Source of the DNA: Hyphomicrobiales bacterium
Lineage (GTDB): Bacteria; Pseudomonadota; Alphaproteobacteria; Rhizobiales; Rhizobiaceae
Assembly: GCA_900472295.1 (NCBI GenBank)
Contig: UCIA01000002.1
Span: 372,001-436,000 of the forward strand
Direction of reading: 5' to 3'
Length of the DNA: 64,000 nucleotides
Positions 47,762 through 55,984 of this stretch are shown in pieces. Every line of letters begins with the position of its first letter. The stretch's first letter is position 1. The notes beneath the pieces are model-generated. The model searched no databases and was not told the DNA's origin. It saw only the letters and a list, made by a program, of their open reading frames with translations. A program made the position numbers and the translations under genes.

Positions 47762-49409
47762 ATTGGGTGATCATCCAGTTGAACTGCCGGTTGAACTTGA
47801 AATTGCCGACCCGTTTGCTGACGAAGTCAAGCCGCTTCGGCGTGAAGAGGCCGACGGCCGGCGCCTTGTCGGTAACCTGCTTGTCGATTTCGGCCCACAA
47901 TTTGTCGGCGGCCGGCTGATCGGTCACCCCGAGATCGAGCGCCTTCTGCATCTTGGCATCGATGTCCTTGTCGCAGAAGCCGGCGATGTTGATCGAAGCA
48001 TCCGACCCTTCACGGAAGGAAGCGCAGGAGAAGAGGATGTTCAGGAAGTCGGAAGCTGCAGGATAGTCCTTGTACCACTGGGTGATGGACATCTGCACCT
48101 TGTTGTTGGTGTTCTGGATATAGGTGAACTGGATGTTGGACGAGATCGGCTTGACGTCCGCGACATAGCCGATGCTGGTCAGCACGCTCTGCAGATAGAC
48201 GCCGATGGAGCGTGAGATGGCGGTGTCCTCGGCGATGATGGTCACCTTCTGGCCCTTGGTGCCTGACTCCTCGACGAGTTGCTTTGCCTTGTCGAGATCC
48301 GGCGCCGACCATTTGGCGCCGGGGTTCTTGGTGAAGGGGCAATAATCCTCATGGCCGGGGAAATCCGGCGGCAGGACCTGGCAGACCGGCGAGGCCAGCA
48401 CCTTGCCGCCGAACAGCTTGACCAGTGTGTTGCGGTCGACCGCATAGGCAACGGCCTGGCGTGCCTTTTCGTTGTCGAAGGGAGCCAGGCGGGTGTTCAG
48501 CGGTGCATACCACCACGCTGAAAGCGGCGAGATGTGCAGCTGGTCCATGGATTTGCTGCCAAGTTCGCCAAGGCGGTCGCTCGGCAGCGCGTCGTACATC
48601 CAGTCCGCTTCGCCGTTCTGGATCGCCGTGACGGCCGCTTCCTCGGACAGGCCGTAATCATATTGTACGACATCCGGGTAACCGTCCGGCTGGGCTTCCT
48701 CGCTCCACTGCTTGAAATTGGGATTGCGCGACACCGTCATGCCCTTGTTGGGGTCGAAGGCGGAGATCATGTACGCGCCGGTGCTGGGGATGGGCTTGGA
48801 GCCCATGTCTTCGGCGGGCGTGTCGGCCGGCAGGACCACGGCGTGCGGCAAGGCAAGCTTGTAGAGCAGCTCGGCATCCGGCTTGGTGATGTTGATGGTG
48901 ATCGTGCCGGCGGCTTCGTCACCGACAACGCCGCCTTCAAGCGTGCAGCTCTTGGTGTCGGCCAGGCATTTGTCGGCGCCGACTATGCCGGCATAGAAGG
49001 TGCCTGAGGTCGGTCCGGAAATCTTGTAGATGCGCTGGAAGGAGGCGACGACGTCCTTCACGCCAAGATCCTGGCCGTTGGAGAACTTGATGCCTTTGCG
49101 CAGCTTGAAGGTGAAGGTCTTGCCGTCATTGGTAACCTCAGGCAGCGCCTCTGCCAGATCGGGGACGATGGTGAAGCCATCCATGCCCTCGGCCTTGCGG
49201 AAGGCAACAAGGCCGTCATAGATCGGCTGGTACATTTGCCAGCCCTGGTCGGTGTAGTTGATGTGCGGATCGAGCGTTCCCGCCGCCGAGCGCGCCAGCA
49301 GGCGGATGGTGCCGCCCCTATGTTCTTTCAGATATTCGGCCTGTGCCGGAGCCAGCCACATGCCGGCCAGCAATGAAGCGGCTGACGCCGCCAAGAGCAG
49401 TTTCTTCAT
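47748..49409 (-). CDS. Peptide ABC transporter substrate-binding protein (family 5)
   Basis: 553 residues, signal peptide LLLAASAASLLAGMWLAPAQA. SBP family 5 blocks: GGTIRLLARSAAGTLDPHINYTDQGWQMYQPIYDGLV, LAEALPEVTNDGKTFTFKLRKGIKFSNGQ and ALNTRLAPFDNEKARQAVAYAVDRNTLVKLFGG-type segments. Binds peptides (or other polar solutes) in the periplasm. First transporter gene of the operon; 18 bases after the iminopeptidase-like gene. Confidence 0.94.
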   Translation of the reverse strand: MKKLLLAASAASLLAGMWLAPAQAEYLKEHRGGTIRLLARSAAGTLDPHINYTDQGWQMYQPIYDGLVAFRKAEGMDGFTIVPDLAEALPEVTNDGKTFTFKLRKGIKFSNGQDLGVKDVVASFQRIYKISGPTSGTFYAGIVGADKCLADTKSCTLEGGVVGDEAAGTITINITKPDAELLYKLALPHAVVLPADTPAEDMGSKPIPSTGAYMISAFDPNKGMTVSRNPNFKQWSEEAQPDGYPDVVQYDYGLSEEAAVTAIQNGEADWMYDALPSDRLGELGSKSMDQLHISPLSAWWYAPLNTRLAPFDNEKARQAVAYAVDRNTLVKLFGGKVLASPVCQVLPPDFPGHEDYCPFTKNPGAKWSAPDLDKAKQLVEESGTKGQKVTIIAEDTAISRSIGVYLQSVLTSIGYVADVKPISSNIQFTYIQNTNNKVQMSITQWYKDYPAASDFLNILFSCASFREGSDASINIAGFCDKDIDAKMQKALDLGVTDQPAADKLWAEIDKQVTDKAPAVGLFTPKRLDFVSKRVGNFKFNRQFNWMITQSWVQ

Positions 49410-49427
49410 GTTTTATTCCCCTTTTTC

Positions 49428-50357
49428 TCAGTTATCGTTGTGGTCCAGGAAGTCTCCCACCACCTGCATGCATGCCTCTTGCTCCTCGACATGCGGCATG
49501 TGGCTGGAATGCTCGAATATCTCCCAGTGCGATCCTTTGATGCCGTCCTTGAAGGGCTGCACCGTCGCTGGCGTAGCCTCGTCGTAACGGCCGGAGACGA
49601 TCAGTGTCGGAACATCGATGGCCGGTAGCCGATCGATGATGCTCCAGTCCTTCAGCGTTCCGATGACGTGAAACTCGTTCGGCCCGTTCATCACATGATA
49701 GACGGTCGGATTGCGTGCGATCTGGGCGAAGGTCTCAGTCACTTCGGGCGGGAAAGGCACGCGGCAAACGTGCCGTTCGTAGAACCGCATCGTCGCTTCC
49801 TGGTAGGCCGGATCATCCGTCGTGCCGGCCTGCTCATGGCGGGTCAGCGTCTCCTGGACGTCTTTTGGAAGATCGGCGCGCAGCCGGTTGGCTTCCTCGA
49901 CCCACAGCTTCATCGATGCCGGCGAATTGGCGATGGTCAGCGACTTCAGGCCTTTCGCCTGCGTGACCCCATATTCGGCGCCCAGCATGCCGCCCCAGCT
50001 CTGCCCGAGGACATGGAAACCGCTACGAATGCCCAAATGATCGACGAGGTTTTCAAGCTCGTCGATGAAAAGCCCGGGCGTCCAGAAATCAGCGCCTTTT
50101 TCAGGCAGCAAGGTGGAGTTGCCGCAGCCCAATTGGTCATAGTGGATGACGGCGCGGCCGCGTCGGGCAAGAAGCTTGTAGGCATCGACATAATTGTGGG
50201 CGGCGCCCGGCCCGCCATGCAGGATCACCACCGGGGCTTTGTCGGCGTGGAGATCGCCGGAGATTCGATACCAGGTTTCGTAGCTGCCGAAAGCGGCCCG
50301 CCCTTCCCGACTACTGATCCCAGACGACATTCCGGCTCCTTGTGCGTTTGAAGGCAT
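49428..50357 (-). CDS. Proline iminopeptidase-family alpha/beta hydrolase
   Basis: 309 residues. Oxyanion loop [14 protein letters not shown] and nucleophile elbow [14 protein letters not shown] (Ser in GxSxG), with acid and histidine toward the end ([12 protein letters not shown] and [16 protein letters not shown]). This is the proline iminopeptidase/L-amino-acid amidase group (S33). No signal peptide, so cytoplasmic. In the operon it would split N-terminal proline from imported peptides; other ester or amide substrates are possible. Confidence 0.9.
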   Translation of the reverse strand: MPSNAQGAGMSSGISSREGRAAFGSYETWYRISGDLHADKAPVVILHGGPGAAHNYVDAYKLLARRGRAVIHYDQLGCGNSTLLPEKGADFWTPGLFIDELENLVDHLGIRSGFHVLGQSWGGMLGAEYGVTQAKGLKSLTIANSPASMKLWVEEANRLRADLPKDVQETLTRHEQAGTTDDPAYQEATMRFYERHVCRVPFPPEVTETFAQIARNPTVYHVMNGPNEFHVIGTLKDWSIIDRLPAIDVPTLIVSGRYDEATPATVQPFKDGIKGSHWEIFEHSSHMPHVEEQEACMQVVGDFLDHNDN

Positions 50358-50378
50358 CTCGTTGTAGTTCGTGGTCGC

Positions 50379-51893
50379 CTAGTTCGCCGTGCGGCTCGCT
50401 TGGACCCATTCTTCCAGCATCTGCACGCCGAATGCCGTGGCGCCTTCCCGGCCGAGCGGCTGATCCGTGTCGGCCATTTCCTTGCCGGCTATGTCGAGAT
50501 GCACCCAGGGTCGATCCCCAGTGAAGTGGCGCAGGAACGCCGCCGCATAGGGCGCGTCGCCGTCTTCCATGTCCTTGGCGTGGTGCCTTATATCGGCGAA
50601 TGGCGACTGCAGCCCCTCGTCGTAAGCCCGGTCGAGCGGCAGTTGCCAGAAGCGCTCGCCGACTGTTTCTCCGGCCTCGATCATCTGCGCCGCGATGGCA
50701 TTGTCGGTGCTGAACAGGCCGGCAAATATCGATCCCAGGCCGCGCATCACCGAATAGGTCAGCGTCGCCAGATCGACGATCACCGAAGGGTTGAAGCGCG
50801 AAGCGGCATAGTAAAGGCAGTCCGCCAGGATCAGGCGCCCTTCCGCGTCCGTGTCGAACACTTCCACCGTCTGGCCGGACGCCGTGGTGATGATGTCGCG
50901 CGGCTTGAGCGCGGTGCCGGACGGCATGTTCTCGGCAATGCCGAGAACGCCAACGGCATGCACAGGACTGCCTTGCCGCGCCAGCGCTATCAGCAGTCCG
51001 ACCACTGCGGCCGCGCCACCCATGTCGGCCTTCATGTCGAACATCTGCTCGCCGCGCTTGATGCAGAGGCCGCCCGAGTCAAAACATACGCCCTTGCCGA
51101 CAAAAGCCATCGGCTGTGCGGGAGCGCCTTTGCCGCGGTAACGCAGGACAGCAACGCGCGGCGGGCGCGCCGACCCTGACCCGACGGCCAGGATCGCGTT
51201 CATGCCGAGTTCCCTGAGCTTCGCCGTATCGAGGATCTCGACGTCGATACCCGCTTCGCGCAGCGGCTCGAGATGATCGTGGAAATTGTCGGGATGGAGA
51301 TGGTTCGGCGGCAGGTTGACCAGGGTGCGTGCATATTCGACGCCATCGGCGATGGCATTGATCCGCGCCAACGCCGGGGCGAGCTCCGCGCCGCTTGCGC
51401 CAACCAATTGCACCCGCAAGGTTCGGTCCGCACCAGCGCCCTGCCTCTGGTTGCGCATGTCGAAACGATAGCGCCGCAGCCGCATGCCGAGCGCCACGCG
51501 CGCCAGGATGTCCGCACCGGGCAGTTCGACGTCGGCGATCGGGTCCAGGACCAGGGTGGCGGCGCACTCAGCCTTGCCTTCGAGATGGGCGGCTAACAGA
51601 CCGCCGGCACGTGCCAGTGACAGCGCGGTTACAGCCTGAGCCTTGCCCAAAGCGAGAACGATGACGCGCCGGGTCGATACCGTCTGGGGCGCTATCACAT
51701 CGAGGCAGGTGCCGGACTCGGCCAGAGCGTCCGCATCGGAGCAGGCACGGGACAAAATCCCGCTCAACTCAGCATCCAGTGCCGCGGCTCGAGGACCAAA
51801 GCCTGTCTCAGCAGTTTTCAGAATCACGACGACGGAGGTTTCCGGGGAAATCTCGTCGGCCGCTTCAAAAACCGGCACTGGCGATTGAGGCAT
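50379..51893 (-). CDS. pepA: Leucyl aminopeptidase (M17)
   Basis: 504 residues. The C-terminal catalytic domain has metal ligands FVGKGVCFDSGGLCIKRGEQMFDMKADMGGAAAV and VFDTDAEGRLILADCLYY. The family signature NTDAEGRL begins with Asp here (DTDAEGRL), an unusual change next to the metal ligands. Hydrolyses N-terminal residues from imported peptides. First gene of the seven-gene operon; divergent from the LysR gene. Confidence 0.94.
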   Translation of the reverse strand: MPQSPVPVFEAADEISPETSVVVILKTAETGFGPRAAALDAELSGILSRACSDADALAESGTCLDVIAPQTVSTRRVIVLALGKAQAVTALSLARAGGLLAAHLEGKAECAATLVLDPIADVELPGADILARVALGMRLRRYRFDMRNQRQGAGADRTLRVQLVGASGAELAPALARINAIADGVEYARTLVNLPPNHLHPDNFHDHLEPLREAGIDVEILDTAKLRELGMNAILAVGSGSARPPRVAVLRYRGKGAPAQPMAFVGKGVCFDSGGLCIKRGEQMFDMKADMGGAAAVVGLLIALARQGSPVHAVGVLGIAENMPSGTALKPRDIITTASGQTVEVFDTDAEGRLILADCLYYAASRFNPSVIVDLATLTYSVMRGLGSIFAGLFSTDNAIAAQMIEAGETVGERFWQLPLDRAYDEGLQSPFADIRHHAKDMEDGDAPYAAAFLRHFTGDRPWVHLDIAGKEMADTDQPLGREGATAFGVQMLEEWVQASRTAN

Positions 51894-52059
51894 AAACAGT
51901 CATTCTCCCATTCGCTGGCGACTCCGACTTCAGCGCAGCCATGCGCAAAGCTTCGCCCGCCAGCGGTGGAAGCCGATCAGGTCGGTCTCTGCCGTTGGTG
52001 GAATGGTGCCGGAGGCCCCAGATAATCGTTTTCTGATGGCGACTTGGTCGCTCTTGTCT

Positions 52060-52084
52060 CTTGGGTATCCCCGAACGGCCCAAG
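52060..52084. promoter_or_regulatory. Candidate LysR-type operator in the divergent region
   Basis: CTTGGG, 13 bases, CCCAAG is a perfect 6-bp inverted repeat with a T-N11-A core, the general form of LysR-family binding sites, located between the divergent peptidase operon and the LysR gene (start 52139). Confidence 0.55.
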
Positions 52085-52138
52085 TGATCAAACGCCAATT
52101 TTACCCAAGTCGATTGACAAAAACTCAACTGACAATTC

Positions 52139-53053
52139 ATGATCGGTCAAATGGCGCTACCCTCACTGAACGGCATGCGCGCTTTCGAGGCTGCCGCACG
52201 CCTCGGCAGCATCAAGGATGCAGCGGAGGAGTTGCACCTGACGCCATCGGCCGTGAGCCGCCACATCCGTGCGCTTGAACGAAATCTCGGCCAGGATCTG
52301 TTCGAGCGTGGCTTTCGCCAGATAACGCCGACCATCAGAGGCTCCTACTATGCGCGCGGCCTCTCCGAAGCATTCGAGGCGATCTGGCGCGCCACTGACG
52401 ATGTCAGCGTCTCCGATGGCCCAAGCCACAACAAGGCCCAGCGTGTCAGGGTCTTGTGCGTACCGGCTGTTCTGAACCTTTGGCTGGCCGACCGGTTGCC
52501 AAATTTTCGCCGGCTGCATCCGTCGGTGGATCTGGAGATATCCTCGTCCGGCAAGCGGGCCAACTTCGATTTGGCCATTGTCGACGAGTTCGTCTACAAG
52601 GCCGGCCCGGCGCTGACGCTGCTGATCCCGCTGCTGCTGACGCCGGTCTGCGCACCCTCGCTGCTGGAGGGGCCGGTGCCGCTGCGATCGCCCGCCGATC
52701 TGGTCAACCATCACCTGATCCATGAATGCGAAACCATGCGATGGAAGCGATGGCTGGAGCAGGAAGGCGTGTTGGACACCACGCCGAAATCGAGCACGAC
52801 CCTCGATGACTGCACCTTGATCATGCGCGAGGCGATAAACGGCGCCGGCATAGCGCTGGCCGACACGATGATGGCGCAGGATCTGCTGCAGCAGGGAAAA
52901 CTGGTCGCCCCATTCCGGGCCCGCCATACCTATCCCGCCGGCATCTATTTGCATCAGCGCCGCAGCATCGGCAACAAGCCGGGGACCGGCCTGTTCCAGG
53001 ACTGGCTGCTGGCCGAGATCGACGATCACAAGCGGACGATGGCCATCCCGTAG
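52139..53053 (+). CDS. LysR-family transcriptional regulator (GcvA-like)
   Basis: 304 residues. Helix-turn-helix: LNGMRAFEAAARLGSIKDAAEELHLTPSAVSRHIRALERNLGQDLFERGFR. The effector domain follows (residues 95-300), with a split resembling GcvA. The start could also be the ATG at 52151. It is divergent from the pepA-transporter operon, and likely activates it in response to peptides or amino acids. The stop is followed by a hairpin terminator shared with the next gene. Confidence 0.94.
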   Translation: MIGQMALPSLNGMRAFEAAARLGSIKDAAEELHLTPSAVSRHIRALERNLGQDLFERGFRQITPTIRGSYYARGLSEAFEAIWRATDDVSVSDGPSHNKAQRVRVLCVPAVLNLWLADRLPNFRRLHPSVDLEISSSGKRANFDLAIVDEFVYKAGPALTLLIPLLLTPVCAPSLLEGPVPLRSPADLVNHHLIHECETMRWKRWLEQEGVLDTTPKSSTTLDDCTLIMREAINGAGIALADTMMAQDLLQQGKLVAPFRARHTYPAGIYLHQRRSIGNKPGTGLFQDWLLAEIDDHKRTMAIP

Positions 53054-53066
53054 ACCAAAAAGCAAA

Positions 53067-53095
53067 AAGGCGGCGGCTCCTTGAGCCACCGCCTT
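53067..53095. terminator. Bidirectional terminator between lysR and small lipoprotein-like gene
   Basis: AAGGCGG-C-GGCTC pairs with GAGCC-A-CCGCCTT around a three-base loop; A and T runs flank it. It ends the LysR gene on one strand and the small gene on the other. Confidence 0.8.
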
Positions 53096-53117
53096 CTTCA
53101 ATTCCTCGAAACGAAAA

Positions 53118-53384
53118 TCAGCCCTTGATGGCGGCCGTCAGCTCGTCATAGGCCTTGCAAGCGTCGTTGAGCGTCGTGGCGCCCTGGTACTTGGTCGTGA
53201 TGGCCTGCACCTTGGCGGTCAGGTCGGCCGCCTTGGACGGATCCTTGGTGATCGCTTCCTGCAGCGCGGCGGTCATCTCCTGCGCCTTCTTGGTCACCAT
53301 TTCCTGCGTGCATTCAGGTGCCTTCGAACAGGCCGATGCAGCCAGCGCCGCAACACCCACGGCAACGAGCAAAAACTTCTTCAT
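53118..53384 (-). CDS. Small exported protein, possible lipoprotein
   Basis: 88 residues from the ATG at 53384. A short signal (KKFLLVAVGVAALAASACSKAP) ends in a lipobox-like ASAC. The rest is helical and acidic/Lys-rich (QEMVTKKAQEMTAALQEAITKDP, ADLTAKVQAITTKYQ) with two further cysteines. It may be a coiled-coil lipoprotein; the lipobox lacks the usual Leu at -3, so lipidation is uncertain. Function unknown. Confidence 0.7.
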   Translation of the reverse strand: MKKFLLVAVGVAALAASACSKAPECTQEMVTKKAQEMTAALQEAITKDPSKAADLTAKVQAITTKYQGATTLNDACKAYDELTAAIKG

Positions 53385-53515
53385 GTCAGTCATCTCCTCA
53401 CAAAGGCAGAACTTGATCGTCGCTGCCTTCCAACGGCCGAAGCCTGGCGTCCCTTAGCCGCCGATTGCGGCAAAACGCAACGCGTGCGCCGCATAAACTT
53501 GTGTAACGCGGCTGC

Positions 53516-53555
53516 AACATCGCGGGCGGCCCGTTTTAAGGCCGCCCGCGATGTT
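53516..53555. terminator. 16-bp perfect hairpin at the end of the MFS gene
   Basis: AACATCGCGGGCGGCC and GGCCGCCCGCGATGTT are perfect inverted repeats with an 8-base loop, just downstream of the MFS stop. No T-run; stable structure suggests a terminator or 3' mRNA end stabiliser. Confidence 0.6.
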
Positions 53556-53566
53556 GGGAGCAAAGT

Positions 53567-54775
53567 TCAGTCGCGAGGCTGCAGCAGCGCCAGCACAGCC
53601 GTCGCCGCGGCAAGGACGGCGGTAAGGGTCAAAGGCCCCGTAGCGCCATAGGTGTCCACGACATAACCGCCGACAACCGCGCCGACGGTGATGGCAACCT
53701 GGAAGGAAGTGACCATCAGGCTGCCCGCTGCCTCCAGCGCATCAGGCGCCGCGCGGGACATATTGGTCGGCAGCACCACCGGCGCCATGCCAAAGGCGAA
53801 GCCCCACAGCGTAACAAAGCCGAAGGCAATGCCGATCTGCGTGCCCCAAAGCACCAAAGCGAGTGCCGCAAACGCCATCAACGCGGCGGTAACTGCAAGG
53901 GCCATGTGGATATTGGTATCAGCCAGGCGGCCACCGGCAATATTGCCGATCACAGCGGCGATGCCGAACCCGAGCAGCGCCAGGGCAATCGGTCCGGTTG
54001 TAAGCAGCGTCACCTGTTCGAGGAAGGGGCGCACATAGACCGAGCCGGCAAAATGCCCGGTCATCAGCATAACAATGGCAAGCATGCCGAGTTGGATGCC
54101 GCGCCGCCGTGTCAGCCGAAATACGTCCGCAAGACTGTTGCTTGCTGTTGCAGGCAAGGTCGGCAGGCTGAGCAATTGCGCCACCATGGCAATCAGGGCC
54201 AGCCCCGCCGTCATGGCCATGGCGCTGCGCCAGCCTATCCAGTCACTGATCAACGCGCCCATCGACGGCGCGGCAATGGTGGCGAGCGAAACACCGAGGG
54301 TGACGATAGCCATGCCGCGCCCTGTCGCATTGGCGCCAACCAGCCTCGCCACGACGGCGACCGAAAGTGCCCAGAAAGCGCTGAGAGCGATGCCAAGCCC
54401 TGCCCGGCCTATCAACAGCAGCCAGAAATTGGGCGCCAGCGCCGCAAGAATATTGGAAGCGACCGCCAAGACCATGAGGCCGACCAGCACAGTCTTGCGG
54501 TTCAATCGGCCGATGAGAACATTGCTCAACAGGGCCGTCACGGCGCCGACGGAAGCGGTGGCGGTGACGACCTGGCCGGCCGTTCCCTCGCTGATGCCGA
54601 GATCGCGCGCCATTGGCGTCAACAGGCCCGCCGGCAAGAACTCGGCAGACACCAGGGCAAAGCTGGTGGCCGCCAATGAAAGGACCGCGAACCAGGTGGC
54701 CGCGTTCCACGCCGCTGGGGCGTCGGCTTCAAGGCCGATCGCGGCGTCTTCAAGCTGTAATGTTGTGTCAGTCAC
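53567..54775 (-). CDS. MFS transporter, DHA1 type
   Basis: 402 residues from the GTG at 54775 (GGGAGGATC-like site upstream on the minus strand); the longer frame runs through the AraC gene in another frame. Twelve membrane helices. DHA1-type motifs FLPAGLLTPMARDLGISEGTAGQVVTATA and GRAGLGIALSAFWALSVAVVARL suggest a drug or sugar exporter. An AraC gene directly upstream in the same direction probably controls it. Confidence 0.9.
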   Translation of the reverse strand: MTDTTLQLEDAAIGLEADAPAAWNAATWFAVLSLAATSFALVSAEFLPAGLLTPMARDLGISEGTAGQVVTATASVGAVTALLSNVLIGRLNRKTVLVGLMVLAVASNILAALAPNFWLLLIGRAGLGIALSAFWALSVAVVARLVGANATGRGMAIVTLGVSLATIAAPSMGALISDWIGWRSAMAMTAGLALIAMVAQLLSLPTLPATASNSLADVFRLTRRRGIQLGMLAIVMLMTGHFAGSVYVRPFLEQVTLLTTGPIALALLGFGIAAVIGNIAGGRLADTNIHMALAVTAALMAFAALALVLWGTQIGIAFGFVTLWGFAFGMAPVVLPTNMSRAAPDALEAAGSLMVTSFQVAITVGAVVGGYVVDTYGATGPLTLTAVLAAATAVLALLQPRD

Positions 54776-54834
54776 GGGAGGATCTCCAAAGTTGGAGATC
54801 CTAGATAGGCGAGTTCGCCCGGATGTTATGTACC

Positions 54835-55824
54835 TTAAAATCCGAAATTCATATCCATTCGTCCGGGAATTGTGCGGCGCACAACGCCTGGCGAGACATT
54901 GGTGATGCGCTTGAACGCGCGCGCAAAAGACGCTTCGGAATCGTAGCCCAAGCGGGTCGCGACTTCGGCAACCGACAAGCCGTTTTGCCCCAGCAATTCG
55001 CGGGCAAGCTGCATGCGCAGACGGGCGAGATAGTGTGCGGCACCCTCCCCCAAGACGGCGCTGAAGCGCTCGGCGAAAATCGAGCGCGATTGGCCTGCCA
55101 CGCCGGCAAGGCTTCCCAGCGTCCAGTTGTGGCCAGGGTCCCGATGCATGGCTGCCAGAGCACGGCCAATATGGGGGTCGCGGATGGCGGCCAGCCAACC
55201 GGTGGTCGAAGCGCCATTGCAATTGACCCAACAGCGGATGAGCCGGGCCGTCAGCAAGTCCGCCATACGCGACAGGATCGTGGCGCTGCCCATCTGCGGA
55301 TTTGAGGCCTCCACCGTCATGGCCGCCAGCAAAGGACCGACGATCGGGTCATTGCCGGCCACGTCGCACCCCTTGATGACAGGCGGCATCAACGTGATCA
55401 ACGGGTTGAGCGCACAGGAGCCCAGGGCCATGGAGCCGCAGAAAAGGGTGCTTGTCGCCCCCGTTCCCTGCCGTACCACTTCGCAGACATTGCCGCCCAA
55501 CTTGATCACCTGGCAACCTTCGAGCGAGTCGCCCACCACGTCCGGCGCACTCGCCAGCCGGTGCGCAATGCCTTGCGGCAGCAGCACCAGATCGCCATCG
55601 CGCAACTCCTGCCAGCCCTGCGCTTCGGTGTGAATCCAGCAAGGACCCTGTCCGACAAAGTGAAACCGAAGCAGCTGTTGTTGCGGAAATTCTATGCTCC
55701 ATGGATGGCGGAGTTCGCAGCGGCCATAGTTGACGCCACTCAAGCGAAAGTCTTGCAGAACTTCGCTAAGCGCATCCATTGGGATATGGGACGGCGGCGA
55801 TGGCCGGGACGAATGGTCAAGCAT
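54835..55824 (-). CDS. AraC-family transcriptional regulator
   Basis: 329 residues from the ATG at 55824; a downstream ATG at 55779 is possible. An N-terminal cupin-like sensor (CWIHTEAQGWQELRDGDLVLLPQGIAHRLASAP) and a C-terminal AraC double helix-turn-helix (TLGSLAGVAGQSRSIFAERFSAVLG, LSVAEVATRLGYDSEASFARAFKRIT). It is the AraC_binding_2/cupin_6 type. Sixty bases upstream of the MFS gene. Confidence 0.9.
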   Translation of the reverse strand: MLDHSSRPSPPSHIPMDALSEVLQDFRLSGVNYGRCELRHPWSIEFPQQQLLRFHFVGQGPCWIHTEAQGWQELRDGDLVLLPQGIAHRLASAPDVVGDSLEGCQVIKLGGNVCEVVRQGTGATSTLFCGSMALGSCALNPLITLMPPVIKGCDVAGNDPIVGPLLAAMTVEASNPQMGSATILSRMADLLTARLIRCWVNCNGASTTGWLAAIRDPHIGRALAAMHRDPGHNWTLGSLAGVAGQSRSIFAERFSAVLGEGAAHYLARLRMQLARELLGQNGLSVAEVATRLGYDSEASFARAFKRITNVSPGVVRRTIPGRMDMNFGF

Positions 55825-55984
55825 TTGGTAGATATAGATGCCAAACGTCCGACAGGCAAGCGCAGACCGTTGTTCCACCGGGGAATCGCTTCAGCGGCAA
55901 CCTACCCATCCTGGCAGGCTTCCCGCCCTTGCCTCCCGCTCCCGGTGCATGCAAGGAGTGCTGTCAGACACAGGGACAAGAGGC

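Noticed and set aside
53567..55231. 554-residue frame for the MFS gene
   Set aside because: The first 152 codons lie within the AraC gene in another frame and are Arg/Pro-rich; MFS similarity starts at the GTG at 54775.
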